Both the position numbers and the translations under genes were made by a program. DNA of 22,153 nt from positions 1-22,153 of the IMG/VR virus record IMGVR_UViG_3300034061_001074. One strand, given 5' to 3'. How positions within the stretch are numbered: position 1 is the stretch's first letter; each line of letters opens with the position of its first letter. This DNA is from a virus. Shown one piece after another: positions 12,971 through 19,917 of the stretch. The notes beneath the pieces are model-generated. The model ran no database searches, had not been told where the DNA came from, and saw nothing but the letters and a program-made list of their open reading frames with translations.

Positions 12971-13035
12971 GAGGTTAGGAGGTTAGACGGTTAGGAGAAG
13001 CCTTGGCCCGCAAGGGATCTCGCCGTCCTAACCTC
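12971..13035. repeat. 8-bp tandem array (GGTTAGGA) with an inverted copy
   Basis: Three units lie in perfect 8-bp register: GGTTAGGA (12973-12980), GGTTAGAC (12981-12988) and GGTTAGGA (12989-12996). GAGGTTAGGA (12971-12980) recurs inverted as TCCTAACCTC (13026-13035), and a further CCTAACC lies at 12890-12896. RHH repressors are known to bind short tandem units of this size, and an RHH gene follows immediately. Confidence 0.65.
13008..13022. repeat. Dispersed CGCAAGGGATCT-type element, copy 4
   Basis: CCGCAAGGGATCT (13008-13020) is identical to 5489-5501, and CGCAAGGGATCTCG (13009-13022) is identical to the core of the copy near 5661. It lies between the two halves of the TTAGG inverted repeat in a different control region of the phage. 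Confidence 0.5.
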
Positions 13036-13070
13036 AAAACCTTGGTTGGACGTATGCTGCCGCCTCACCC

Positions 13071-13364
13071 ATGGAACAAATGCAAGAAATCAAAGTCCGT
13101 TTCCAGCCCGAAGACCTCACCGCCTTGGATCAGCAGGCCGCATCACTCGGCACCAGCCGCGCGCAGCTGATCCGTGACCGTTCCTTAAGCAGTGCGGTTG
13201 CAAGGTTGACCACAGCCGACTACCATCGCCTCGTGTCCGGTGCTGCTGCCCACATGCGGGGTGATCTGTCGCACCGACACGTTGAGCATCTCGTTGCGTA
13301 TGTCATCACAAGACTCGATCAGCATTCCCGCCAAGCAGTCGCCGGTGATCAACCGGCTTCATGA
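13071..13364 (+). CDS. Ribbon-helix-helix protein with C-terminal extension
   Basis: A 97-residue protein. Residues about 5-42 form an RHH unit: QEIKVRFQPEDLTALDQQA, then TSRAQLIRDRSL. The rest (about 43-97) is a helical extension (LTTADYHRLVSGAA, HVEHLVAYVITRLDQH) that I do not recognise. RHH proteins dimerise and bind DNA through the paired strands. The TTAGG array directly upstream is the obvious candidate target. It starts at ATG 13071 or at the next in-frame ATG, 13080; no Shine-Dalgarno is visible. It overlaps the next gene and lies two genes before dnaN in the same operon. Confidence 0.75.
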   Translation: MEQMQEIKVRFQPEDLTALDQQAASLGTSRAQLIRDRSLSSAVARLTTADYHRLVSGAAAHMRGDLSHRHVEHLVAYVITRLDQHSRQAVAGDQPAS

Positions 13365-13512
13365 CTGCATCACGCAGGCATTGGCTTACGCCCATGCCAT
13401 CCGCGACAACGCACAGGACGACAGCCAGCCGATCCCGCTCGAACTCGTCGGTTCGTTTCAAGTCGATTGCGACGCCATCATCAACGCCCTAGCCGAAGCT
13501 GCTGCACAATGA
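13300..13512 (+). CDS. Small hypothetical protein upstream of dnaN
   Basis: A soluble acidic protein of 70 residues from ATG 13300, or 55 residues from the in-frame GTG at 13345. The shorter form is more likely the core, because NRLHDCITQALAYAHAIRD onwards looks protein-like while the first 15 residues look like an out-of-frame reading of the RHH gene. The C-terminus (DCDAIINALAEAAAQ) is helical. Its stop overlaps the dnaN start as ATGA, so it is translationally coupled to the clamp. No known family recognised. Confidence 0.55.
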   Translation: MSSQDSISIPAKQSPVINRLHDCITQALAYAHAIRDNAQDDSQPIPLELVGSFQVDCDAIINALAEAAAQ

Positions 13513-14555
13513 AATTCACCTGCTCACAGTTCGACCTGTCCCATGCCCTCCGCGCTGTATCCCGCGCTGTAGGCACCGGACGCTCTGGTCATCCGATCCT
13601 TGCTGGCGTGCTCCTTGCTGCTGATGACGGCGCCGTGCGCATCACCGCATATGACCTTGACCTTGGCATCAGCACCGCCATCACTGCTGCCGTAGACACC
13701 GTTGGCGCTTGCGTGGTGCCCCATCGGCTGCTAGCGGACATCACAGGCCGCCTAGACGCTTCTGAGGCGCTGTCGCTGGCCGTGGACGGTACACGCGTCA
13801 CGCTGACCGCTGCAGGCGGCTCCTACAGCCTCTCCGTGGCCTCTGCGGAGGATTTCCCTGCATTGCCCGTGGTGGATGCTGCTGCAGGCGTTGCTGTGGA
13901 CCTCACAGCGCCATTGGCGGCCGTATTGCCTGCTGCAGCCACCGATGCGTCCAAGCAGCTGCTGACCGGCGTGCATGTCACCATCGCAAGCGGCGCCCTG
14001 CGCCTTGAGGCCACAGACGGTCATCGCCTTGCCGTGCGTACCGCCGACACCGATGCCGCAGACCTCGATCTCGTGCTGCCTGCGCGCACCCTGCAGCAGA
14101 TCCGCCAGCCGGCCACCATCACCGCAGACAAGCATCAAGCCGCTATCGCCCTTGCTGATGGCACCATGATCGTTTCGCGGTTATTGGACGGCACCTACCC
14201 GAACGTGCAAGCGCTGATCCCTCCCAGCTACGAGCACACGGCTATTGTCAGCCGCCTTGCCATGCTGGCTGCCCTTGAGCGCGTAGCCGTTATCGCCGAC
14301 AGCCACAACAGCGTCGTCAAGCTCACCGCGAAATCCAAGCGGCTTACCATTGCCGCCGAGGCTGAAGCCAACAGCGGGTCAGAGTCCATTGCCATGGATG
14401 GCACGCTGCCAACCCTTGCCTTCAACGTGCATTACCTCATTGATGCCTTCAAGCATCTAGACGGTGATACTGCTACCATCAGCGGCAACAGCTCAACTAC
14501 TCCTGTAGTATTTGAGCCTGGTCTTACACTGGTAATGCCAGTTCAGGTACGCTGA
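13509..14555 (+). CDS. dnaN: DNA polymerase III beta subunit (sliding clamp), phage-encoded
   Basis: A 348-residue beta clamp, close to but somewhat shorter than cyanobacterial DnaN (about 370-390 residues), which it resembles from the first residues (MKFTCSQFDLSHALRAVSRA). Three-domain landmarks are present: DASKQLLTGVH, LEATDGHRLAV (H172), LLDGTYPNVQALIP, NVHYLIDAF (N306, Y309) and the C-terminal MPVQVR (343-348). These positions form the partner-binding pocket of the clamp, so it should still bind polymerase clamp motifs. It tethers polymerase to DNA for processive synthesis. ATG 13509 overlaps the upstream stop by ATGA; an in-frame start at 13467 is unlikely because the DnaN N-terminus is at 13509. 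Confidence 0.95.
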   Translation: MKFTCSQFDLSHALRAVSRAVGTGRSGHPILAGVLLAADDGAVRITAYDLDLGISTAITAAVDTVGACVVPHRLLADITGRLDASEALSLAVDGTRVTLTAAGGSYSLSVASAEDFPALPVVDAAAGVAVDLTAPLAAVLPAAATDASKQLLTGVHVTIASGALRLEATDGHRLAVRTADTDAADLDLVLPARTLQQIRQPATITADKHQAAIALADGTMIVSRLLDGTYPNVQALIPPSYEHTAIVSRLAMLAALERVAVIADSHNSVVKLTAKSKRLTIAAEAEANSGSESIAMDGTLPTLAFNVHYLIDAFKHLDGDTATISGNSSTTPVVFEPGLTLVMPVQVR

Positions 14556-14559
14556 TCAC

Positions 14560-14883
14560 ATGGCACGCAAAAGCACTAAAGATGAAATCCAGGCCCGTGT
14601 TAATGAGGTCTATGGGTTGCTTTTGCGTGCCTACAATCATAACCAAATCGTTCAATACGGTTCCGAAAAGTGGAATGTAAGCGAACGCCAAGTAAGGGAT
14701 TACTTAGCTGAAGCGCGCAAACTACTATCAATTGATGCTGAAATTGCTAGACCGCAGTGGCTGGAAGCTGCGCTTGCGCGGTTGCAAGATTATGAGCGCA
14801 TCGCGCGCGAAAATGGACAGGTTGGTCTTGCAATGACTGCTATTGAAAAACAGGCACGGTTGCTGCGATTTGAAATGTCGTGA
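14560..14883 (+). CDS. terS: Terminase small subunit (probable)
   Basis: A 107-residue basic/helical protein with an N-terminal helix-turn-helix-like region (VYGLLLRAYNHNQIVQYG, then WNVSERQVRDYLAEARK). A long helix follows that could drive oligomerisation (RLQDYERIARENGQVGLAM). Small terminases recognise the packaging site and hand DNA to the large subunit. The identification rests on size, HTH and its immediate position before terL with a GTGA overlap. Only four bases separate it from dnaN. Base composition is less G+C-rich than dnaN, suggesting a module junction. Confidence 0.8.
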   Translation: MARKSTKDEIQARVNEVYGLLLRAYNHNQIVQYGSEKWNVSERQVRDYLAEARKLLSIDAEIARPQWLEAALARLQDYERIARENGQVGLAMTAIEKQARLLRFEMS

Positions 14884-16229
14884 GCATCGTTGCTGGCATC
14901 TGTGAAGATGCCCCGCTGCTTAACTTCATGGAGATGCCAACGGCGGAGCACACAGGCGATCTACTGGCCCGCATTCGCGCAGATCTGCACCCTGGGCAGC
15001 TTGCGTTTGTGGATGACACCGCAACGCAGATCCTTGGTATCTCGGCCGGGTATGGCGCTGGCAAGACCAGGGCATTGTGCGCCAAGGCTGTGATGCTGGC
15101 CGCAGCCAATCAAGGGTTTATCGGCGCCGTGATGGAACCCACCGGCCCATTGATTCGTGACATCTGGCAGAACGACTTTGATGATTTCCTAGAGGCGTAT
15201 GACATCCCGTACACATTCAGGGCATCACCGCTGCCGGAGTACACGCTGCACCTGCCAGGTGGTGACACCAAGATCTTGTGCCGATCGTTTGAGAACTGGT
15301 CACGCATCATTGGTTTGAACCTTGCATGGGTGTTAGCGGACGAGATCGACACCGTGACGCCAGCCATTGCCAACAAGGCATTTCCTAAGATCCTTGGTCG
15401 CTTGCGATCAGGTAATGTCCGGCAGTTTGCAGCGGCCAGCACGCCAGAAGGCTTTCGCTGGATGTGGAATACGTTTGGCAGTGATGATGCCAAGGCGCGC
15501 GCAGATCGGCATCTGATCAAGATGCGCACCGTGGACAACCCGCACCTGCCGCCAGATTTCATTGAGCGACTGCAGGCCAACTACGATCCAAGCCTCCTCA
15601 AGGCATACCTAGACGGTGAATTTGTCAACCTCACCACTGGCCAAGTGTATGACCGCTTTGATCGCGCTAAGCACATTGTCACCGACCTACCAGACATCAG
15701 CCGCGAACCATTGCGCGTTGGCGTTGACTTTAACGTGGGCAACATGTCTGCCGTCATCGCCATCAGGCAAAGCAACACCCTGCTAGTAGTTGATGAGATC
15801 TCTGGCGCCCATGACACCGACGCCCTAGCGCAGTCGATCAAATCCAGATACCCAACGCATCGTATCTATGTTTACCCTGACGCCAGCGGCGGCAACCGCA
15901 GCACCAATGCTGCGCAAACAGACATCCAGATCCTTGAATCGTATGGCATGTCAAACCAATCGCCGCGCAGCAATCCTCCCGTCCGTGATCGCGTGGCTGC
16001 TGTTCAGGCTTTGCTGGAAAACGGCAAAGGTCAAGTGCGGCTGCAGGTAACAGACGGCTGCCGCAAGGTAATCGAGTGTCTTGAGCTGCAGTCTTACAAC
16101 GAGAAAGGTGAGCCTGACAAGGACGCAGGCTACGACCACATGAACGATGCGCTTGGGTACATCATCTGGCGTGAGTTCAACCCGCTGCACGCCAATGCTG
16201 GACGAAGCACTGGCATTAGGTTATATTAA
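14880..16229 (+). CDS. terL: Terminase large subunit
   Basis: A 449-residue packaging motor. The N-terminal ATPase has Walker A GYGAGKT (57-63), Walker B VLADE (151-155) and the coupling motif AASTPEG (185-191). The C-terminal RNase H-like nuclease has acidic residues in GVDFN (D283), VYPDAS (D334) and DHMNDALGY (D423), the normal three-site layout. It cuts concatemeric phage DNA and pumps it into the prohead through the portal. The start is GTG at 14880, overlapping the small-subunit stop as GTGA. Length is ordinary for the family. Confidence 0.95.
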   Translation: MSIVAGICEDAPLLNFMEMPTAEHTGDLLARIRADLHPGQLAFVDDTATQILGISAGYGAGKTRALCAKAVMLAAANQGFIGAVMEPTGPLIRDIWQNDFDDFLEAYDIPYTFRASPLPEYTLHLPGGDTKILCRSFENWSRIIGLNLAWVLADEIDTVTPAIANKAFPKILGRLRSGNVRQFAAASTPEGFRWMWNTFGSDDAKARADRHLIKMRTVDNPHLPPDFIERLQANYDPSLLKAYLDGEFVNLTTGQVYDRFDRAKHIVTDLPDISREPLRVGVDFNVGNMSAVIAIRQSNTLLVVDEISGAHDTDALAQSIKSRYPTHRIYVYPDASGGNRSTNAAQTDIQILESYGMSNQSPRSNPPVRDRVAAVQALLENGKGQVRLQVTDGCRKVIECLELQSYNEKGEPDKDAGYDHMNDALGYIIWREFNPLHANAGRSTGIRLY

Positions 16230-16253
16230 ATCCGCCATCCATTTACTGCACTC

Positions 16254-16571
16254 ATGCTGACCGGCGCTGAGCTACTGTCGAAAGTCAAAGAATCCGCTCA
16301 CCTGAACAAGACCGAACTGGTCCGCGAGTGCGGCTACATCAAAGGCGAAAAGCTTTGCTTCACCGCGTTTTACGAAGCGCTCCTCGATGCCAAGGGCATT
16401 GCACTGGCTGGCCCTAAAAAGGCAGGTCGCACCTTGACCTACAAAACCAAGGTGCAGTTCAACGGCAAGCTGTCCATTGGTGAAGGGTACGTCAAAGAGA
16501 TGGGTTTCAACCCCGGTGATGAGTTTGAAATTAAGGTAACCCGCAACAGCGTTACACTGACTGCAGCTTGA
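16254..16571 (+). CDS. cyAbrB-type (cyanobacterial AbrB-like) transcriptional regulator
   Basis: A 105-residue protein following the cyanobacterial AbrB-like pattern. It begins LTGAELLSKVKESAHLNKTE, then has VRECGYIKG, FYEALLDAKGIAL, a linker, and a C-terminal AbrB-like segment (LSIGEGYVKEMGFNPGD, then EFEIKV). In cyanobacteria this family has swapped-hairpin DNA-binding domains and controls carbon, nitrogen and hydrogenase genes. A copy inside a phage head operon is out of place functionally and could act on phage late genes or on host metabolism; neither is shown. There is no strong Shine-Dalgarno. TATATTAAAT just upstream (16220-16230) could serve as a -10 element, but no -35 is evident. 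Confidence 0.85.
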   Translation: MLTGAELLSKVKESAHLNKTELVRECGYIKGEKLCFTAFYEALLDAKGIALAGPKKAGRTLTYKTKVQFNGKLSIGEGYVKEMGFNPGDEFEIKVTRNSVTLTAA

Positions 16572-16579
16572 CGTAGAGC

Positions 16580-18025
16580 ATGTACACGGGTTTTAACTAC
16601 TACGACCGGCCTACGGCAGAGCGTAAGGTCACCCGTGTGCAGGATGCAAACTCTGCATGGTACGCGCAAGAAACGCATTGGATCCTGATTGAGGATTTAC
16701 TGCAAGGCACATACGGTATGCGGCGGAAGCACCGCCGCTACCTGCCGCAAGAGCCACGCGAGCAGGACGAGTCTTATGACAACCGCCTTGCGCGCAGCGT
16801 GGTGCCGCCGTACTACCAACGCCTTGAGCGCTTGCTGGCTGGAATGCTGACCCGCAAGCCGGTGAGACTAATCGATACCAGCGACACCATCCGCGAGCAG
16901 TTGTTTGACGTAGACCTCAACGGCAACGACCTCAACGTGTGGACCTACGAGACTGCACGTAAGATGGTGCGTTATGGCCACATCGGCACGCTGGTGGATG
17001 CACCATCTGATGGCGGCAGGCCGTATTGGGTGACCTACACACCACGCGACATTCTTGGCTGGCGCACTGAAACAAAGGAAGGCAAGCAACAGCTGACTAT
17101 GCTGCGCCTACAGGAATTAGCCAGCGTGCCTGATGGACTGTACGGCGAGAAGGTGGTAGAGCAGGTGCGTGTGCTAACGCCTGGCGAGTATCAGATCCAC
17201 CAGAAGGATGACAAGGGCGACTTCCGCATCGTGGACGAAGGTCGCACCAGCCTGAGCGAAATCCCGTTTAGCGTTGCATACTCCAACCGTGTCGGATTCA
17301 TGGAATCACGGCCACCACTAGAGGACATTGCCGAGCTAAACCTAAAGACCTACCAGATCCAGTCTGATCTCGACAACCAGTTGCACATTTCAGCAGTGCC
17401 GATGCTGGCGTTCTATGGATTCCCTAGTAGCGCCGAAGAGGTATCAGCAGGCCCCGGTGAAGCCATTGCATTTCCTGCAGAAGGCCGCGCTGAGTACATC
17501 GAACCTGGCGGCACTAGCTTTCAGTATCAGTTTCAGCGACTAGAGCAGCTTGCTTTGCAGATTAATGAACTTGGCCTATCAGCAGTGCTAGGCCAAAAGC
17601 TGACAGCTGAAACCGCTGAAGCAAAGCGCATCAATCGCAGTCAAGGCGACAGCACCATGATGGTAATTGCGCAAAATATGCAGGATATGATCGACAACTG
17701 CCTGCAGTTCCATGCGCAGTACCTCGGCCAGAATGAAGCGGCCGGTAGTTGCCATGTCAACCGCGACTTCATGGGTATCAGGCTTGACCCGCAGGAGATT
17801 ACCAGCCTGCGCGAGCTTTACACTGCTGGCACCATCACCCAAGAAACCCTGCTGCAGCAACTGGCTGATGGCGAGGTCTTAGGCGATGACTTTGACGTTG
17901 AACAAGAACTGGAGGCCACAGCTAATGCGGGAATGGACCTACAACCTGCTGGACAGGTTGACCGACTGGCTAGTGGATCTGATGATAATGATGGAACCGA
18001 AGAGGCCACGTTGCCAAGAGCTTGA
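16580..18025 (+). CDS. Portal protein (DUF4055 family)
   Basis: A 481-residue portal. Seen: YDNRLARSVVPPYYQRLERL with LAGMLTRKPVRL near the N-terminus (about 68-99), GHIGTLVDAP and PYWVTYTPRDILGWR in the middle, ADLNLKTYQIQSDL-like helical segments (ELNLKTYQIQSDLDNQLH), and a C-terminal crown-like region with LTAETAEAKRIN. These match the DUF4055 portal family. It forms the dodecameric DNA channel at one vertex. Position between terminase and MuF is canonical. The last 101 bases are also read in another frame by the small gene beginning at 17925. Confidence 0.88.
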   Translation: MYTGFNYYDRPTAERKVTRVQDANSAWYAQETHWILIEDLLQGTYGMRRKHRRYLPQEPREQDESYDNRLARSVVPPYYQRLERLLAGMLTRKPVRLIDTSDTIREQLFDVDLNGNDLNVWTYETARKMVRYGHIGTLVDAPSDGGRPYWVTYTPRDILGWRTETKEGKQQLTMLRLQELASVPDGLYGEKVVEQVRVLTPGEYQIHQKDDKGDFRIVDEGRTSLSEIPFSVAYSNRVGFMESRPPLEDIAELNLKTYQIQSDLDNQLHISAVPMLAFYGFPSSAEEVSAGPGEAIAFPAEGRAEYIEPGGTSFQYQFQRLEQLALQINELGLSAVLGQKLTAETAEAKRINRSQGDSTMMVIAQNMQDMIDNCLQFHAQYLGQNEAAGSCHVNRDFMGIRLDPQEITSLRELYTAGTITQETLLQQLADGEVLGDDFDVEQELEATANAGMDLQPAGQVDRLASGSDDNDGTEEATLPRA

Positions 18026-18245
18026 TTATCACGTCAGCGTGCTGCCAGGCGAAATCCTGGCAATCATTCGCATTAGCTGGTACAAAGATGGCAAGCCCGA
18101 TGCAGTGGACGAGGTGGTACTAATGGAAGACGGCCAAGATGGTTATGACGCATTTGCAGAAGTTGTAACTGATGCCCTGCAGCATGGCGCCAACTTAAGT
18201 ATTCGTTCTGGCTATAGCGCAACAGACTTGGGCATCATGCAATGA
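17925..18245 (+). CDS. Small hypothetical head-operon protein overlapping the portal gene
   Basis: A 106-residue acidic protein. ATG 17925 is chosen because GGAGG (17911-17915) lies nine bases upstream, one of the clearest ribosome-binding sites in the window. That places the first 33 or so codons inside the portal gene in another frame. The N-terminal part is hydrophobic/aromatic (TYNLLDRLTDWLVDLMIMM) and the rest looks like a compact alpha/beta fold (IRISWYKDGKPDAVDEVVL). It stops in ATGA overlapping the MuF start. No family recognised; a head-completion or assembly role is only suggested by position. Confidence 0.7.
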   Translation: MREWTYNLLDRLTDWLVDLMIMMEPKRPRCQELDYHVSVLPGEILAIIRISWYKDGKPDAVDEVVLMEDGQDGYDAFAEVVTDALQHGANLSIRSGYSATDLGIMQ

Positions 18246-19432
18246 CAACACCAGCCAAGCTATACCGCAACGCGATTGACCTGAATCGCTACAGCAATAG
18301 CGTGGCTCGGCGTGTGATCAATGCTTATAACGACATCATTATTGATGCAGTGAATCAACTGCGCGCCATTGATGATCTAACTGCACCAGTTAAGGCTGCT
18401 AGGTTGCGCGCCATTTTGGCGCAACTTAAGGATTCGTTAGCTGGCTGGGCTGGTGACGCGACAGAGCTAACAGCCACAGAACTGCAGGGATTGGCTGAGC
18501 TGCAGTCTGAATTTGTAGCCGAAGAGCTACGCAAAGCGCTGCCTGCCGGTGCGCGCACTGCGGTTAATACCGTAGAAATCAGCCCGCAGTTTGCGCAATC
18601 AGTTGTAACTACTGATCCAACGCAGATCAATGTAGTCGCATTGTCGGACGACCTATTCGCGGCAGTGCAAGGCGCACCGCAAACATTCAGCCTTACCGCA
18701 GCGCAGGGTGCAACCATCACGCTGCCCAACGGTGAGGTAGTCAGCAAAGCGTTTCGCGGTATTGCGGTGGATCAAGCTGAGCGGTTTTCGCAGGTGGTAC
18801 GGCAAGGATTGCTAACAGGTGAAACCACGCCAGATATTGCCAAGCGGTTGATTGGCAGCCTGCAATTTGGCGAGCAGGCCAAGACCGTAGGGCAGCTCGT
18901 GGCAGCAGGTGGCCAAGCAACTGCCGTGGCCGATAACCAAGTTATGGCGCTAGTGCGCACCAGCATCAATCAAGTGGCCAACAGCGCCAGCCAGCAGGTG
19001 TATGAAGCCAATCAGGACATCACCAAGAAATACCGTTACATTGCCACACTTGATACCCGCACCAGTGCTATTTGCCGTGCGTTAGATGGCCGTGAGTTTG
19101 AATACGGCAAAGGCCCAATGCCGCCACAGCACTTCAACTGCCGCTCAACGACTGTGCCAATCATTGATCCAGACATCCTGCCGCCGTCTACCACCGCAAC
19201 CCGCGCTAGCAAGGATGGCCAAGTGCCAATCAACCAAAGCTATGGCGAGTGGCTAGCCAAGCAACCACGCAGCGTGCAAGCTGAGGCACTAGGACCAGAA
19301 AAGGTGCCGTACTTCAACCGGCTTGCCAATAAATACGGCCCACGCGATGCAATTGCAAAGCTAGTTCGTGATGATGGCTCAGAGGTAACCTTAGAGCAGC
19401 TACGCAAACGATATGGACCTGCCAAGCCTTAG
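18242..19432 (+). CDS. MuF-like head morphogenesis protein
   Basis: A 396-residue protein. The C-terminal third carries the Mu gpF-type signature: YIATLDTRTSAICRALDGRE (about 267-286), then GPMPPQHFNCRSTTVPI, with two conserved Cys and the P-x-H-x-N-C-R motif. The N-terminal two thirds are helical (AVDQAERFSQVVRQGLL, then TTPDIAKRLIGSL), as is usual. Family members associate with the portal and are packaged as minor head proteins. Its ATG overlaps the upstream stop by four bases. Confidence 0.9.
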   Translation: MTTPAKLYRNAIDLNRYSNSVARRVINAYNDIIIDAVNQLRAIDDLTAPVKAARLRAILAQLKDSLAGWAGDATELTATELQGLAELQSEFVAEELRKALPAGARTAVNTVEISPQFAQSVVTTDPTQINVVALSDDLFAAVQGAPQTFSLTAAQGATITLPNGEVVSKAFRGIAVDQAERFSQVVRQGLLTGETTPDIAKRLIGSLQFGEQAKTVGQLVAAGGQATAVADNQVMALVRTSINQVANSASQQVYEANQDITKKYRYIATLDTRTSAICRALDGREFEYGKGPMPPQHFNCRSTTVPIIDPDILPPSTTATRASKDGQVPINQSYGEWLAKQPRSVQAEALGPEKVPYFNRLANKYGPRDAIAKLVRDDGSEVTLEQLRKRYGPAKP

Positions 19433-19715
19433 GCATTTCCAAAATGGCCTGATCGTCAGCGATCCTGTCGAAGCCTTTATTGACGGCAATTGGATTGCTG
19501 CAGTGCTATGCCAGCGTGATGATGGCATCCAATACTGGGCAACGCTTGACATGGCTAAGCTTGCATCAGTAACTGAGTGGCGCGATGCCGTTAAAGAAGG
19601 GCAAGTCACAGGCTGCAGTATCAGCCAACATCAAGACCGAGATGAAAAAGGGCAAACCGCAAAAGCAAGCCGTGGCAATCGCGCTGTCAAAAGCCGGAAA
19701 AGCAAGGAAGCGTAA
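19413..19715 (+). CDS. Hypothetical small protein, 3' half overlapped by another gene
   Basis: A 100-residue frame starting inside the end of the MuF gene (20-base overlap). The first 57 residues look genuine ([20 protein letters not shown], then [20 protein letters not shown]): mixed beta/alpha with aromatic residues. The last 43 residues are polar, basic and low complexity, and lie over the well-supported small gene at 19585-19719 in another frame. The tail is probably a by-product of that overlap. No family recognised. It could be a remnant whose 3' end was replaced when the downstream gene arrived. Confidence 0.5.
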   Translation: MDLPSLRHFQNGLIVSDPVEAFIDGNWIAAVLCQRDDGIQYWATLDMAKLASVTEWRDAVKEGQVTGCSISQHQDRDEKGQTAKASRGNRAVKSRKSKEA

Positions 19716-19719
19716 GTGA
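19585..19719 (+). CDS. Small basic phage protein (MPLKKGKSQ.../[17 protein letters not shown])
   Basis: A 44-codon gene read directly: ATG 19585, TGA 19717-19719. The protein begins [20 protein letters not shown] and continues with [21 protein letters not shown] recognise this as a widespread short phage protein found in head or internal-protein regions: a KGKSQ...I..NI.TEM.[13 protein letters not shown] pattern related to DUF6496-type sequences. It is very basic, so nucleic-acid binding or packaging with DNA is plausible; the function is unknown. It shares one base with the next gene (TGATG). Confidence 0.8.
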   Translation: MPLKKGKSQAAVSANIKTEMKKGKPQKQAVAIALSKAGKARKRK

Positions 19720-19889
19720 TGGCTAAGAAACCTGGGCTTTACGCCAACATCAATGCCAAGCGCGAGCGCATTGAGCGTGGCAGCAATGAACGCATGGCAC
19801 GCAAGGGTGAAGAGGGCAGGCCATCTGCTGCTGCATTTAAGGCTGCAGCTAAGACTGCCAAGAAACGCAAGCGCAAAGGCGTAAAGTAG
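19719..19889 (+). CDS. Small basic phage protein (GLYANINAKRERI..., DUF6321-like)
   Basis: A 56-codon gene: ATG 19719, TAG 19887-19889. The protein has KPGLYANINAKRERIERGS, NERMARKGEEGRPSAAAFK, and a Lys/Arg-rich tail. The GLYANI.AKR.RI..GS.E.M...G..G.P...AF pattern recurs in many unrelated phages as a short, highly basic protein, often next to the preceding family. Function unknown; DNA condensation or virion packaging is speculation. It lies just before the scaffold gene. Confidence 0.8.
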   Translation: MAKKPGLYANINAKRERIERGSNERMARKGEEGRPSAAAFKAAAKTAKKRKRKGVK

Positions 19890-19917
19890 GAGCGCACTCT
19901 ATCCCTGCGGGATACGC
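19888..19917 (+). promoter_or_regulatory. Shine-Dalgarno plus hairpin spacer ahead of the scaffold gene
   Basis: AGGAG (19888-19892) is 25 bases from the ATG at 19918, too far for normal use. Between them TATCCC (19900-19905) and GGGATA (19909-19914) form a perfect 6-bp stem with loop TGC. If folded, the effective spacing falls to about 10 bases. The hairpin could therefore bring the ribosome-binding site into place and tune scaffold synthesis. Confidence 0.5.

Larger units (their letters stand above)
12853..13070. promoter_or_regulatory. 218-bp intergenic control region before the RHH-dnaN operon
   Basis: No gene is seen. The first part is unremarkable. Positions about 12907-12970 form a long pyrimidine-rich tract with C9 and CTTACTTACTTACTACT. 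A GGTTAGGA tandem array, its inverted copy and one dispersed CGCAAGGGATCTCG element follow, ending about 35 bases before the ATG at 13071. This layout fits an operator-promoter region for the second RHH gene and dnaN, and possibly the late genes beyond, which show no comparable gap until 20590. Confidence 0.55.
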
